From: CAYLLE01 sp964384485
GTDB lineage: Bacteria > Spirochaetota > Spirochaetia > CAYLLE01
DNA: 6,034 bases
Direction of reading: 5' to 3'
NCBI GenBank assembly: GCA_964384485.1
Contig: CAYLLE010000172.1
Span: 1 to 6,034, forward strand
Of the stretch, positions 1 to 6,022 are shown piece after piece (the stretch's first letter is position 1; the number at the start of each line of letters is the position of its first letter). A program made the translations under genes and the position numbers. Under the pieces are notes generated by a model. It saw nothing but the letters and a program-made list of their open reading frames with translations. It did no database searches and was not told the origin of the DNA.

Positions 1-55
1 TATATGAAATTATGGCCTTTTCTTAGTCACAGAAGGAGTTGACCGGGATTTGCTG
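1..55 (+). mobile_element. MITE-like element, partial copy running off the left edge
   Basis: These 55 bases match the reverse complement of 5926-5980 at 52 of 55 positions; the differences are at 26, 27 and 32. Similarity stops abruptly after base 55, which corresponds exactly to the terminal base of the complete 97-bp element at 5926-6022. This is therefore the same end (…GGGATTTGCTG) of a second copy, in the opposite orientation, cut by the window edge. If full length, about 42 bases lie to the left of the window. The 9 bases after the end, AATTGAGAA (56-64), would be its target-site duplication. Differences 26 and 27 fall in the loop of a small hairpin (16-21 pairing with 31-36), and difference 32 exchanges a G·U for an A-U pair. 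Non-autonomous: no transposase is visible. Confidence 0.8.
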
Positions 56-62
56 AATTGAG

Positions 63-92
63 AAAGGGCCGTCCGTAAGTGCGGCCTTTTTT
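63..92 (+). terminator. Intrinsic (rho-independent) terminator
   Basis: A GC-rich stem is formed by GGCCGT (67-72) and GCGGCC (81-86) around the 8-base loop CCGTAAGT. It is extended at its base by a G·U pair and by A-T pairs between 63-65 and 88-90. Six T residues (87-92) follow directly on the + strand. The minus strand has only a short T-run, so it acts mainly on rightward transcripts. It lies upstream of the MCP promoter and so must end transcription from a gene left of the window, passing through the MITE copy. It also insulates the MCP from read-through. Confidence 0.85.
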
Positions 93-95
93 AGT

Positions 96-125
96 TTGCA
101 TTTACGCCAAGGGGTACTTTATAAT
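96..125 (+). promoter_or_regulatory. Probable sigma-70-type promoter for the MCP gene
   Basis: A perfect -10 hexamer TATAAT sits at 120-125. The best-placed -35 candidate is TTGCAT (96-101), 18 bases upstream, which keeps only the TTG of the consensus. Transcription would start near 131-133, giving a leader of about 25 bases that contains the Shine-Dalgarno. The region is AT-rich and lies just after the terminator at 63-92, as expected for a fresh transcription unit. I see no convincing flagellar sigma-28 motif, although chemotaxis genes are often under that factor. Confidence 0.5.
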
Positions 126-147
126 TTTAATTATATTAAAAATAAAT

Positions 148-153
148 GAGGTG
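148..153 (+). promoter_or_regulatory. Ribosome binding site that decides the MCP start
   Basis: GAGGTG at 148-153 lies 4 bases before the ATG at 158. The in-frame ATG at 146 overlaps this motif and has only AT-rich sequence before it, so 158 is the better start. The resulting protein begins MSDRYFSIRLK, a normal short basic cytoplasmic tail before the first membrane segment. Confidence 0.7.
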
Positions 154-157
154 CCGT

Positions 158-2248
158 ATGTCCGACCGCTACTTCTCCATCCGTCTAAAAATTATCGCGG
201 GTTTTGTGATCACAATCTTGCTGATAGTTTTCCTGGGAGCTTTTTCCGTGTTCACCCTTATAAATATTCAGACCGGTACTGTTCCTACCTTATTGGAAAA
301 TACGAATCTGGCCACCGGGATTTTGGAGATGCGGAAAAATGAAAACGCATTGCTGACATGGGAGACAGTGCATCCCGGGTTTTACGAATCAAGACAGAGT
401 CCTTACCTGGACGCGTTAAACGAAGTATACGAGACGCTGCTCTTAAACCTGGAAGTCCTTCGGGAATACGAAGCGGATCACGGACATACCGAAGACGTAC
501 AAAAAGTCGAACGGATTCAATTTCTGGTATCCGAGTATCACCGGCTATTTACAGAAACCGTGGATCTCCTTTTAAAGAAGGGATTTAAAGACTACGGTCT
601 TGTCGGACTCCTTCGGCAGGCCGTGCACGATGTTGAAAATGAGCTTGACAGACACGAGGGAATCGACCGGCTTAAGGTAATCATGCTTATGAACCGGAGA
701 CACGAAAAGGATTACCTCTTAAGAAAAGACCTTAGCTACCGGACAAAGCTCAACAACAGAGTAGATGAGTTCAAGGCGGCCCTGACCGTTTCCGATCTGC
801 CCCGGGAAATAAAGGAACGTCTGGCGGAGTATATTACGGCGTACCGGGAACGGTTTAATGCAATGGTGGAGGCTGATATCGAAATAGGTCTGTCCCGGGA
901 AGACGGATTGATCGGCGAATACTATCGGGCCCTGGAAGAGGTAGAACCGCTAATTCAGGAAGAAAGAATCGCGATTGAAACTGAAATTAACCATACAGTG
1001 GAAAGGCAGGTTTTAATTTTACTCATAATAGCGGGGAGTACCGCGGCGGCGGCGGCAGTTTTCGCGTTCCTTATCATCCGGTCAGTTTCCTCACCCCTAA
1101 GGAGGACAATAACACGCCTGGAAGACATCTCCGAGGGAGAAGGTGATCTTAGTACTGAACTCGATATACACACAAAGGATGAAATGGGTAAACTGGCGGA
1201 ATACTTCAACCGGTTTGTGGCAAATATCAGGGGGATCCTGCAGAATGTTCTGACAGCATCCGATTCACTCACCCGGTCAAAACAGTCATTATCCGCGAAT
1301 ACTGAAGAAACCGCCGCCTCGATTGAGCAGATAGAAAAAAATACCCAGGGTATGACCAACAAAATGGGAATGCTTAGCGGAAAGATCGACAGCTCACTGG
1401 ACATCGTGAAATCCATTAACGGCAGAGTTGAAAATCTTGATATCCGGATTGAGGATCAGACAAGCGCGGTTGAAGAATCTTCGGCGGCAGTGAATGAAAT
1501 GATCGCTTCGCTGAACAATGTGGCGGGAATTATTAAGAACCGGAGAGAGACGGCTGATCAATTGGTGAACGCGACCCAGGTGGGGGACCGGAAACTCTCC
1601 AGCACCGCAGAAACGATCAAGCAGATTAACGCGAATATAGGGTCGGTCTCCGAAATGATTGAAATAATCAACGAGATTGCCGATAGAACGAATCTTCTCT
1701 CCATGAATGCCGCGATCGAAGCCGCACATGCCGGGGAATCGGGGAAAGGATTTGCCGTTGTTGCCGATGAGATCCGGACTCTGGCTGAAAACTCAAGCAA
1801 GAACGCAACGGAGATAGCGCGTGTTCTTACCGATGTTCTGGATAAGATAAAATCCGCCTTTACTTCCAGCACAGAATCAACAGAAGCGTTTCAACAGATT
1901 CAGAAAAATGTACAGGCGGTTTCCCAAGTCCTTGATGAGATATCCGCCTCGACTCAGGAACTCACATCGGGAAGCGAAGAGATCATGAAAGCCATGTCCC
2001 TTCTCTCCGATGTGAGTCTTGATGTGCGGGAGGCTTCGAAAGACATGCGGGAGCAGTCTTCCGAACTGAACAGCTCCATGGAAACGGTAGATTCGGTTTC
2101 AAAGGATGTGCTGAACGGTATTCACGAAATAAACGCGGGCACAACTGAAATCGCGAAAGCCATCTCTCAGGTCACCGATCTTACCGCGGAATTGAGTACC
2201 CAAGCCGACGCGCTAAGCAGGGAAGTACGGCAGTTCAAGCTGGGATGA
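158..2248 (+). CDS. Methyl-accepting chemotaxis protein with a helical periplasmic sensor (HBM-like)
   Basis: Transmembrane chemoreceptor of 696 residues, expected to sense a small ligand outside the cytoplasmic membrane and control CheA kinase activity through CheW. Seen in the sequence: a basic N-terminus; membrane segment 1 at about 13-35; a roughly 250-residue helical extracytoplasmic region (36-284); membrane segment 2 at about 285-307, with an alanine run; HAMP at about 308-360; and a cytoplasmic signalling coiled coil to the end. The conserved hairpin tip is at about 506-527 (E-IADRTNLLSMNAA-IEAAHAGE), followed by GKGFAVVADEIR. The sensor's size and its two E-rich helical motifs (MRKNENALL at 58-66 and RRHEKDYLLR at 180-189) resemble the helical bimodular (HBM) domain; characterised HBM receptors such as McpS bind organic acids, but the ligand here is unknown. 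There is no C-terminal NWETF-type CheR-docking pentapeptide. No che genes are nearby. The MCP call is certain; the HBM assignment is probable. Confidence 0.95.
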   Translation: MSDRYFSIRLKIIAGFVITILLIVFLGAFSVFTLINIQTGTVPTLLENTNLATGILEMRKNENALLTWETVHPGFYESRQSPYLDALNEVYETLLLNLEVLREYEADHGHTEDVQKVERIQFLVSEYHRLFTETVDLLLKKGFKDYGLVGLLRQAVHDVENELDRHEGIDRLKVIMLMNRRHEKDYLLRKDLSYRTKLNNRVDEFKAALTVSDLPREIKERLAEYITAYRERFNAMVEADIEIGLSREDGLIGEYYRALEEVEPLIQEERIAIETEINHTVERQVLILLIIAGSTAAAAAVFAFLIIRSVSSPLRRTITRLEDISEGEGDLSTELDIHTKDEMGKLAEYFNRFVANIRGILQNVLTASDSLTRSKQSLSANTEETAASIEQIEKNTQGMTNKMGMLSGKIDSSLDIVKSINGRVENLDIRIEDQTSAVEESSAAVNEMIASLNNVAGIIKNRRETADQLVNATQVGDRKLSSTAETIKQINANIGSVSEMIEIINEIADRTNLLSMNAAIEAAHAGESGKGFAVVADEIRTLAENSSKNATEIARVLTDVLDKIKSAFTSSTESTEAFQQIQKNVQAVSQVLDEISASTQELTSGSEEIMKAMSLLSDVSLDVREASKDMREQSSELNSSMETVDSVSKDVLNGIHEINAGTTEIAKAISQVTDLTAELSTQADALSREVRQFKLG

Positions 2249-3076
2249 TCACTGGAAATCCACGTTATTAGGATCAGCCCCCATCCTCCTGCCTTCATCC
2301 AGTGAATCAATCTGCTCCATTTCTTCGCGGGTGAGTTCGAAATCGAACACATCCGCGTTTTCATAAATCCGTTCCCGGTGAACCGATTTCGGAATAGTGA
2401 CAACATCGTGCTGAATATCCCAGCGGATTAGAACTTGGGCAGGCGTTTTACCGTGTTTTTCCGCGATTCCGGTTAGGACGGGGTTATCGAGATATTTTCC
2501 CTTGGTAAGCGGACCCCATGCTTCGTGGGCAATACTGTTCCGGTGATCAAACTCCAGCAGTTCCCGCTGCAGCAGAAAAGGATGAAACTCCACCTGGTTT
2601 ATAACAGGTATAACTTCTGAGTTATCCAGGAGTTCCTTAAGCTGGTGCACGAGGAAATTACTCACCCCGATGGCCCTGATTTTTCCCGCGCTGTACAGCT
2701 CTTCCAACGCCTTCCACGTCTCCACAAACTTACCCGGAACCGGCCAGTGAACCAGGTAGAGATCCACCACGTCAGTATCAAGCTTTTTCCTGCTCACATC
2801 GAAAGCCCTTTTTGCCTTTTCGTATCCCTGATCAGAGTTCCATACCTTTGTAGTAATAAATATTTCATCCCGGGAGATACCGCTTTCGTTCACCGCGTTC
2901 CCCACATCTTCCTCGTTCCCGTAAAGGGCGGCGGTATCGATATGCCGGTATCCGGCCTCAAGAGCCCACAGCACCGCCTGTTTTGTTTCACCTCCCGGAG
3001 GAGATTTAAACGTTCCGAAACCTACCCGGGGTATTTCTACATCATTATTAAGTTTGATTGTTGATTTTAAATCCAT
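2249..3076 (-). CDS. Aldo/keto reductase, 2,5-diketogluconate reductase-like
   Basis: Cytosolic NAD(P)H-dependent oxidoreductase of the AKR superfamily, 275 residues, the usual length for the bacterial AKR5-like group (2,5-diketo-D-gluconate reductases, YvgN-type glyoxal/methylglyoxal reductases). It would reduce an aldehyde or ketone to the alcohol; the physiological substrate cannot be read from sequence. The complete catalytic tetrad is visible: D47 (in GYRHIDTAALYGNE), Y52, K77 (ITTKVWN) and H110 (LVHWP). GVSNF (137-141), NQVEFHP (160-166) and EAWGPLTKGKYL (185-196) match the barrel strands of the family. IPKS at 228-231, followed by R236, is the cofactor-phosphate pocket and favours NADPH. 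A start 24 codons upstream (3148) is open, but it would add a hydrophobic leader not seen in the family and lacks a ribosome site. The ATG at 3076 has a perfect one. The gene converges on the MCP gene with its stop codon abutting, and diverges from the kinase. Confidence 0.95.
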   Translation of the reverse strand: MDLKSTIKLNNDVEIPRVGFGTFKSPPGGETKQAVLWALEAGYRHIDTAALYGNEEDVGNAVNESGISRDEIFITTKVWNSDQGYEKAKRAFDVSRKKLDTDVVDLYLVHWPVPGKFVETWKALEELYSAGKIRAIGVSNFLVHQLKELLDNSEVIPVINQVEFHPFLLQRELLEFDHRNSIAHEAWGPLTKGKYLDNPVLTGIAEKHGKTPAQVLIRWDIQHDVVTIPKSVHRERIYENADVFDFELTREEMEQIDSLDEGRRMGADPNNVDFQ

Positions 3077-3082
3077 AGAATT

Positions 3083-3088
3083 CCTCCT
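3083..3088 (-). promoter_or_regulatory. Shine-Dalgarno of the aldo/keto reductase
   Basis: On the minus strand AGGAGG, within GAGGAGGA, stands 6 bases before the ATG at 3076. This near-perfect site fixes the start at MDLKSTIKL rather than at the longer open frame beginning at 3148. Confidence 0.85.
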
Positions 3089-3101
3089 CAGAGCTAAAGG
3101 T

Positions 3102-3131
3102 AATATCAGACCCGGATAATAGGACAGTAAA
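3102..3131 (-). promoter_or_regulatory. Candidate promoter for the aldo/keto reductase
   Basis: Reading the minus strand, TTTACT (3131-3126) and GATATT (3107-3102) are separated by 18 bases. Each matches the sigma-70 consensus at 4 of 6 positions. Transcription would begin near 3095, giving a leader of about 20 bases that holds the Shine-Dalgarno. This is a weak prediction; another AT-rich hexamer nearby (TATTAT on the minus strand) has no good -35 partner. Confidence 0.3.
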
Positions 3132-3139
3132 AATAATCC
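3114..3139. repeat. Imperfect inverted repeat in the divergent intergenic region
   Basis: GGATAAT (3114-3120) and ATAATCC (3133-3139) form arms matching at 6 of 7 positions around a 12-base spacer. The repeat overlaps the candidate -35 box of the reductase and lies upstream of the kinase -10 box, where an operator shared by both genes would sit. It is short and AT-rich enough to be chance. Confidence 0.2.
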
Positions 3140-3161
3140 TTTATTCACGAAAAAATTGGTA

Positions 3162-3167
3162 TATACT
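3162..3167 (+). promoter_or_regulatory. Candidate -10 box for the sensor kinase
   Basis: TATACT matches TATAAT at 5 of 6 positions. The overlapping TATATA at 3160-3165 is preceded by TGG, resembling an extended -10. No good -35 is seen at the right distance (CTTTAT or TTTATT near 3139-3145). With this box, transcription would begin around 3173-3175, only about 5 bases before the ATG at 3179. An alternative is GATAAT at 3115-3120, which would give a leader of about 50 bases but has no -35 either. Confidence 0.4.
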
Positions 3168-3178
3168 ACAAGTACGCA

Positions 3179-5857
3179 ATGATAAGCACAAAAAAGACGA
3201 TACTACTGGTGGAAGATGAAAAGATTCCCGGAATAATGACAGCCAACGTCCTAAAAAAGCAGGGATATAAGGTAATCCTTAAAACGGATGGAGAAAGCGC
3301 GGTAAAGCATTGCCGGGAAGATCTGCCTGTCGACCTGATCCTTATGGACATCAATCTCGGTGACGGTATCGACGGAACAGTGGCAGCCCGGAGGATACTT
3401 AAACATAAAAAGGTTCCCATCGTATTCCATACCTCCCACGCGGAAAAAGATTATGTGGACAGGGTAAAGGAAATCACCCGTTACGGATATGTGATTAAAA
3501 AATCGGGAGATTTTGTCCTTACGTCTTCCATAGAAATGGCATTCGAACTGTTTGAGTCTCACATCAAAACATTATCGAGCGAGACCCGGCTGAATACCAT
3601 TCTTCAATCCATAGGGGATGGGGTCATCGCGGCCGACACAGCCGGTAACATCACCCTGATAAACCCGGTGGCTCAGCGTCTTACCGGATGGCATTCAGGA
3701 GAAGCTCTGGGAAAGCCTATTGAAAAAGTTTTCCGGATAATACACGAGTCTGAAAGAACGCCGGCAGAAGATCCAGTAACCCGGGTATTAAAAGGAGAGA
3801 CCACCGCTGATCCCTCCGACCGGGTTCTGCTCATCACAAAGGACGGGAGCGAGATTCCCATTGACGAAAGCGGGGCTCCTATCGCGACAGAAGAGGGCAT
3901 GATTACCGGAGTCGTCCTGGTTTTCCGGGATCAGACGGAGGAACGGCACCGGGAAAAGATGGTATCTCTCAGATTTGACCTTCTTGAGTATGCCGCCGAT
4001 CATACCCTGAATGAACTGCTTCAGAAAGTGCTGGACGAGACCGGAGCATTTTTGAACAGCCCCATCGGATTTTTTCATTTCCTTAAGCCGGATCAGGTCA
4101 CCCTGTCCCTTCAAGCGTGGTCATCAAAAACACGGATACTGTGCAGAACCAAGCCGCAGAACAAAAATTATTCTGTTCAGCAGGCAGGTGTCTGGGTGGA
4201 CTGCATTAGGACAGGAAAACCGGTGATCCACAATGATTACAAGAGTCTTCCTCACAAAAAGGAGCTCCCCCCGGGACATCCACCGGTAATCCGGGAACTG
4301 GTTGTTCCGGTTTACCGAAACGGCCATATTAAAGCAATCCTCGGCATCGGGAACAAGCCGTACAATTACGATGAACAAGACCTGCAGATGGCTTCGTATA
4401 TTGCCGATGTAACCTGGGAAATAATTGAGAAAAAACGGTATATCGAAGAACTTCAGAACAATCAGAACCGGCTGAACGCCGCGCTCCATGCAGTATCCAT
4501 GGGAATCTGGGAATTCGACATGCACAGCCGGAAAGTTGAATGGAACGGTCAGCACGCCGCCCTTTTCGGTATCAAATTATCGGAGTTCAATAATACCGTG
4601 GAAGAATATCTCCAGGCGGTTCATCCGGAGGACCGGGATAGGATTGTTAAGCATTATGAAAAGTTAGTGGCGGAAAAGTCGAATATCGACATTGCGTACC
4701 GGATAACAAAGCCGGACGGTTCTGTCCGGTGGATGCAGACATACGGAAGAATGCTTTTGGACAAAACCGGCCGCGGTGTCAAAATGACAGGAACAACCCG
4801 TGACATCACCGAACAGGTAATGTACCGGGAAGCCTATTTACACATCTTTAAGATGGCAACGGAAATGATCTGTGTGGCTGATATAAACACCGCGACATTC
4901 CTCCAGGTGAATCCCGCGTTTACCAAGGTGCTGGGATATTCTGAGGAAGAATTAATATCAAAACCCTTTACCGAGTTTGTCCACCAGGATGACATCACCG
5001 ATACCATGACTGTCATCGAAAGAGATTTAAGGCACGGAAAACCTGTTATTTCTTTTACGAACCGCTACCGATGCCGGGACGGAACCTACCGGTGGCTCGA
5101 ATGGAATTCTTATCCCATTCCGGCTGAGGGAAAAACGTACGCCATCGCTGCGGATGTCACGGAACGGAAGGAAATGGTTGAATCTCTCATACATGAAATC
5201 AACATCCGGCGGAAAGCTGAATTGGAAAACCGTAATCTTCTTCAGGAGAAGGAACTCCTTCTGAAAGAGGTGCATCACCGGATCAAGAATAACATGAGCA
5301 CGGTCATCAATTTACTGAATCTGCAGATAGAAGAAGAAGGGGCCCCAAAGATCCGCAGTACTCTTATCGAAACGAAAAACAGAATTCAGAGTATGCAGGT
5401 GCTATACGACAAACTGCACCGGACCGATAATTTCCGCCATACATCGATGAAGGAATATCTAACCGATCTGATTAACGAAGTCGTTAAAAATTCAGAAGTC
5501 TCCGGGAATACGGAAGTTATTACTCATATCGACTCCGCGGATATCGAGATCAGCGCCATTCTCAATTTGGGAATCATCATAAACGAACTGATCACCAACG
5601 CGGCAAAACACGCCCTCAAGGATCATCAGCAGCCGGTCCTGGAGGTAAAGGTCCGGCAAACTCCCGGCAGAATCAATCTAACTGTGCGGGATAACGGTCC
5701 GGGTATGACCGGATCATTCAGTACCGGGGGCTCCAGCGGGTTCGGGCTCAGGCTTGTGGAGGCCTTGGCCGTAAAATCAGGAGGGAGTTTCCGGATAGAA
5801 CAGAACGGAGGCAATGTGCTTTCCGTTGAGTTGGGTCTCAACGGCTCAGATTCCTGA
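3179..5857 (+). CDS. Sensor histidine kinase: receiver-PAS-GAF-PAS-PAS-HisKA_2-HATPase
   Basis: Cytosolic hybrid sensor kinase of 892 residues with no membrane segment or signal peptide, so it should read intracellular cues or take phosphate through its receiver. Domains: receiver at about 6-120, with acidic pocket E12/D13, phospho-acceptor D57 (LILMDINLGDG), T85 and K107; PAS1 at about 134-258 (GDGVIAADTAGNITLINP); GAF at about 261-420 (GFFHFL, AGVWVDCIRTGKPVIHNDY, ILGIGNKP); PAS2 at about 430-547, ending RDITEQ; PAS3 at about 553-668, ending DVTERKE; a short linker helix; a HisKA_2 phosphotransfer box EVHHRIKNN at 698-706 (H700 aligns with the HWE-type histidine); and an HATPase with N-box N802/N807, DNGPGM at 838-843 and a glycine-rich GFGLRLVEA loop near 853-861. 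All key residues are intact. No output regulator is encoded nearby, so the phosphate recipient is unknown. The ATG at 3179 is the only start that keeps the receiver whole; an in-frame stop lies at 3134. It has no clear Shine-Dalgarno. Confidence 0.95.
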   Translation: MISTKKTILLVEDEKIPGIMTANVLKKQGYKVILKTDGESAVKHCREDLPVDLILMDINLGDGIDGTVAARRILKHKKVPIVFHTSHAEKDYVDRVKEITRYGYVIKKSGDFVLTSSIEMAFELFESHIKTLSSETRLNTILQSIGDGVIAADTAGNITLINPVAQRLTGWHSGEALGKPIEKVFRIIHESERTPAEDPVTRVLKGETTADPSDRVLLITKDGSEIPIDESGAPIATEEGMITGVVLVFRDQTEERHREKMVSLRFDLLEYAADHTLNELLQKVLDETGAFLNSPIGFFHFLKPDQVTLSLQAWSSKTRILCRTKPQNKNYSVQQAGVWVDCIRTGKPVIHNDYKSLPHKKELPPGHPPVIRELVVPVYRNGHIKAILGIGNKPYNYDEQDLQMASYIADVTWEIIEKKRYIEELQNNQNRLNAALHAVSMGIWEFDMHSRKVEWNGQHAALFGIKLSEFNNTVEEYLQAVHPEDRDRIVKHYEKLVAEKSNIDIAYRITKPDGSVRWMQTYGRMLLDKTGRGVKMTGTTRDITEQVMYREAYLHIFKMATEMICVADINTATFLQVNPAFTKVLGYSEEELISKPFTEFVHQDDITDTMTVIERDLRHGKPVISFTNRYRCRDGTYRWLEWNSYPIPAEGKTYAIAADVTERKEMVESLIHEINIRRKAELENRNLLQEKELLLKEVHHRIKNNMSTVINLLNLQIEEEGAPKIRSTLIETKNRIQSMQVLYDKLHRTDNFRHTSMKEYLTDLINEVVKNSEVSGNTEVITHIDSADIEISAILNLGIIINELITNAAKHALKDHQQPVLEVKVRQTPGRINLTVRDNGPGMTGSFSTGGSSGFGLRLVEALAVKSGGSFRIEQNGGNVLSVELGLNGSDS

Positions 5858-5858
5858 G
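5823..5858 (+). other. Tandem hairpins over the kinase stop codon
   Basis: Two stems stand back to back. A perfect 8-bp stem, CCGTTGAG (5823-5830) with CTCAACGG (5837-5844), has a 6-base loop. It is followed at once by a 5-bp stem, CTCAG (5845-5849) with CTGAG (5854-5858), with a 4-base loop. They cover the last codons and the TGA (5855-5857). There is no T-run behind them, so this is not a classic intrinsic terminator. It could stabilise the 3' end or simply reflect coding sequence. No better terminator for the kinase is visible up to the MITE at 5926. Confidence 0.4.
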
Positions 5859-5916
5859 TGTACGAACCGAACTGACCGATGCAGTAGTCGAGTTGAGAAA
5901 TATTGCCAAAATATCT

Positions 5917-5925
5917 GCTCACCAC
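5917..5925 (+). repeat. Target-site duplication, left copy
   Basis: GCTCACCAC directly abuts the inner end of the 97-bp element and is repeated exactly at its other end (6023-6031). A perfect 9-bp direct repeat placed precisely outside the inverted termini is the mark left by transposition. Nine bases is typical of the IS4 family and some others, so it does not name the family alone. Confidence 0.85.
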
Positions 5926-6022
5926 CAGCAAATCCCGGTCAACTCCTTTTGTGGTTAAGAAAAGGCCATAATTTCATATAATTTATAAATTTTAATGCGA
6001 ATGTGATCACCGGGAATTGCTG
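5926..6022 (-). mobile_element. Complete MITE-like element, 97 bp
   Basis: The element begins CAGCAAATCCCGGT (5926-5939) and ends ACCGGGAATTGCTG (6009-6022). These termini are inverted copies matching at 13 of 14 positions, and scattered matches continue inward. It is flanked by the identical 9-mer GCTCACCAC on both sides. The interior is AT-rich and includes the 12-bp palindrome AATTTATAAATT (5980-5991). On the minus strand it holds a 12-codon frame (5977-5939, MKLWPFLNHKRS) whose stop lies 13 bases from the element's end. Such a frame might be the relic of a transposase C-terminus; it has no ribosome site. A second copy is at 1-55. It must be moved by a transposase encoded elsewhere with the same termini; I do not recognise the family. 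It sits between the kinase and whatever lies to the right. Confidence 0.87.

Noticed and set aside
39..44. TTGACC near the element end as an outward-facing -35 box that could drive neighbours
   Set aside because: At 16 to 18 bases downstream neither copy has a -10-like hexamer (GAAAG-type on the left, AGCAGA on the right).
146..157. Upstream in-frame ATG for the MCP at 146
   Set aside because: It overlaps the GAGGTG ribosome site for the ATG at 158 and has no ribosome site of its own.
1043..1057. (GCG)4 GCA tract as a phase-variable repeat
   Set aside because: It is a short trinucleotide run encoding alanines in membrane segment 2; changes in copy number would not shift the frame.
955..1872. 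Long minus-strand open frames opposite the MCP (955-1416, 1394-1729, 1558-1872)
   Set aside because: They mirror the MCP codons, have no family motifs or ribosome sites, and lie opposite a clearly real gene.
3077..3148. 24-residue N-terminal extension of the aldo/keto reductase, possibly a signal peptide
   Set aside because: The family is cytosolic and starts near MDLKS; the perfect AGGAGG lies inside the extension and serves the ATG at 3076.
5626..5931. Minus-strand frame of 101 codons at the kinase end
   Set aside because: Most of it is antisense to the HATPase domain and it begins in the MITE terminus; no recognisable domain. Only the short intergenic part is mentioned, at low interest.
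6003..6010. GTGATCAC as a CRP-type operator
   Set aside because: The half-sites lack the 6-base spacer of a CRP site; it is part of the MITE interior.
5926..6022. Integron attC site
   Set aside because: No paired GTTRRRY / RYYYAAC core sites; the 9-bp duplication outside inverted termini fits transposition, not cassette integration.
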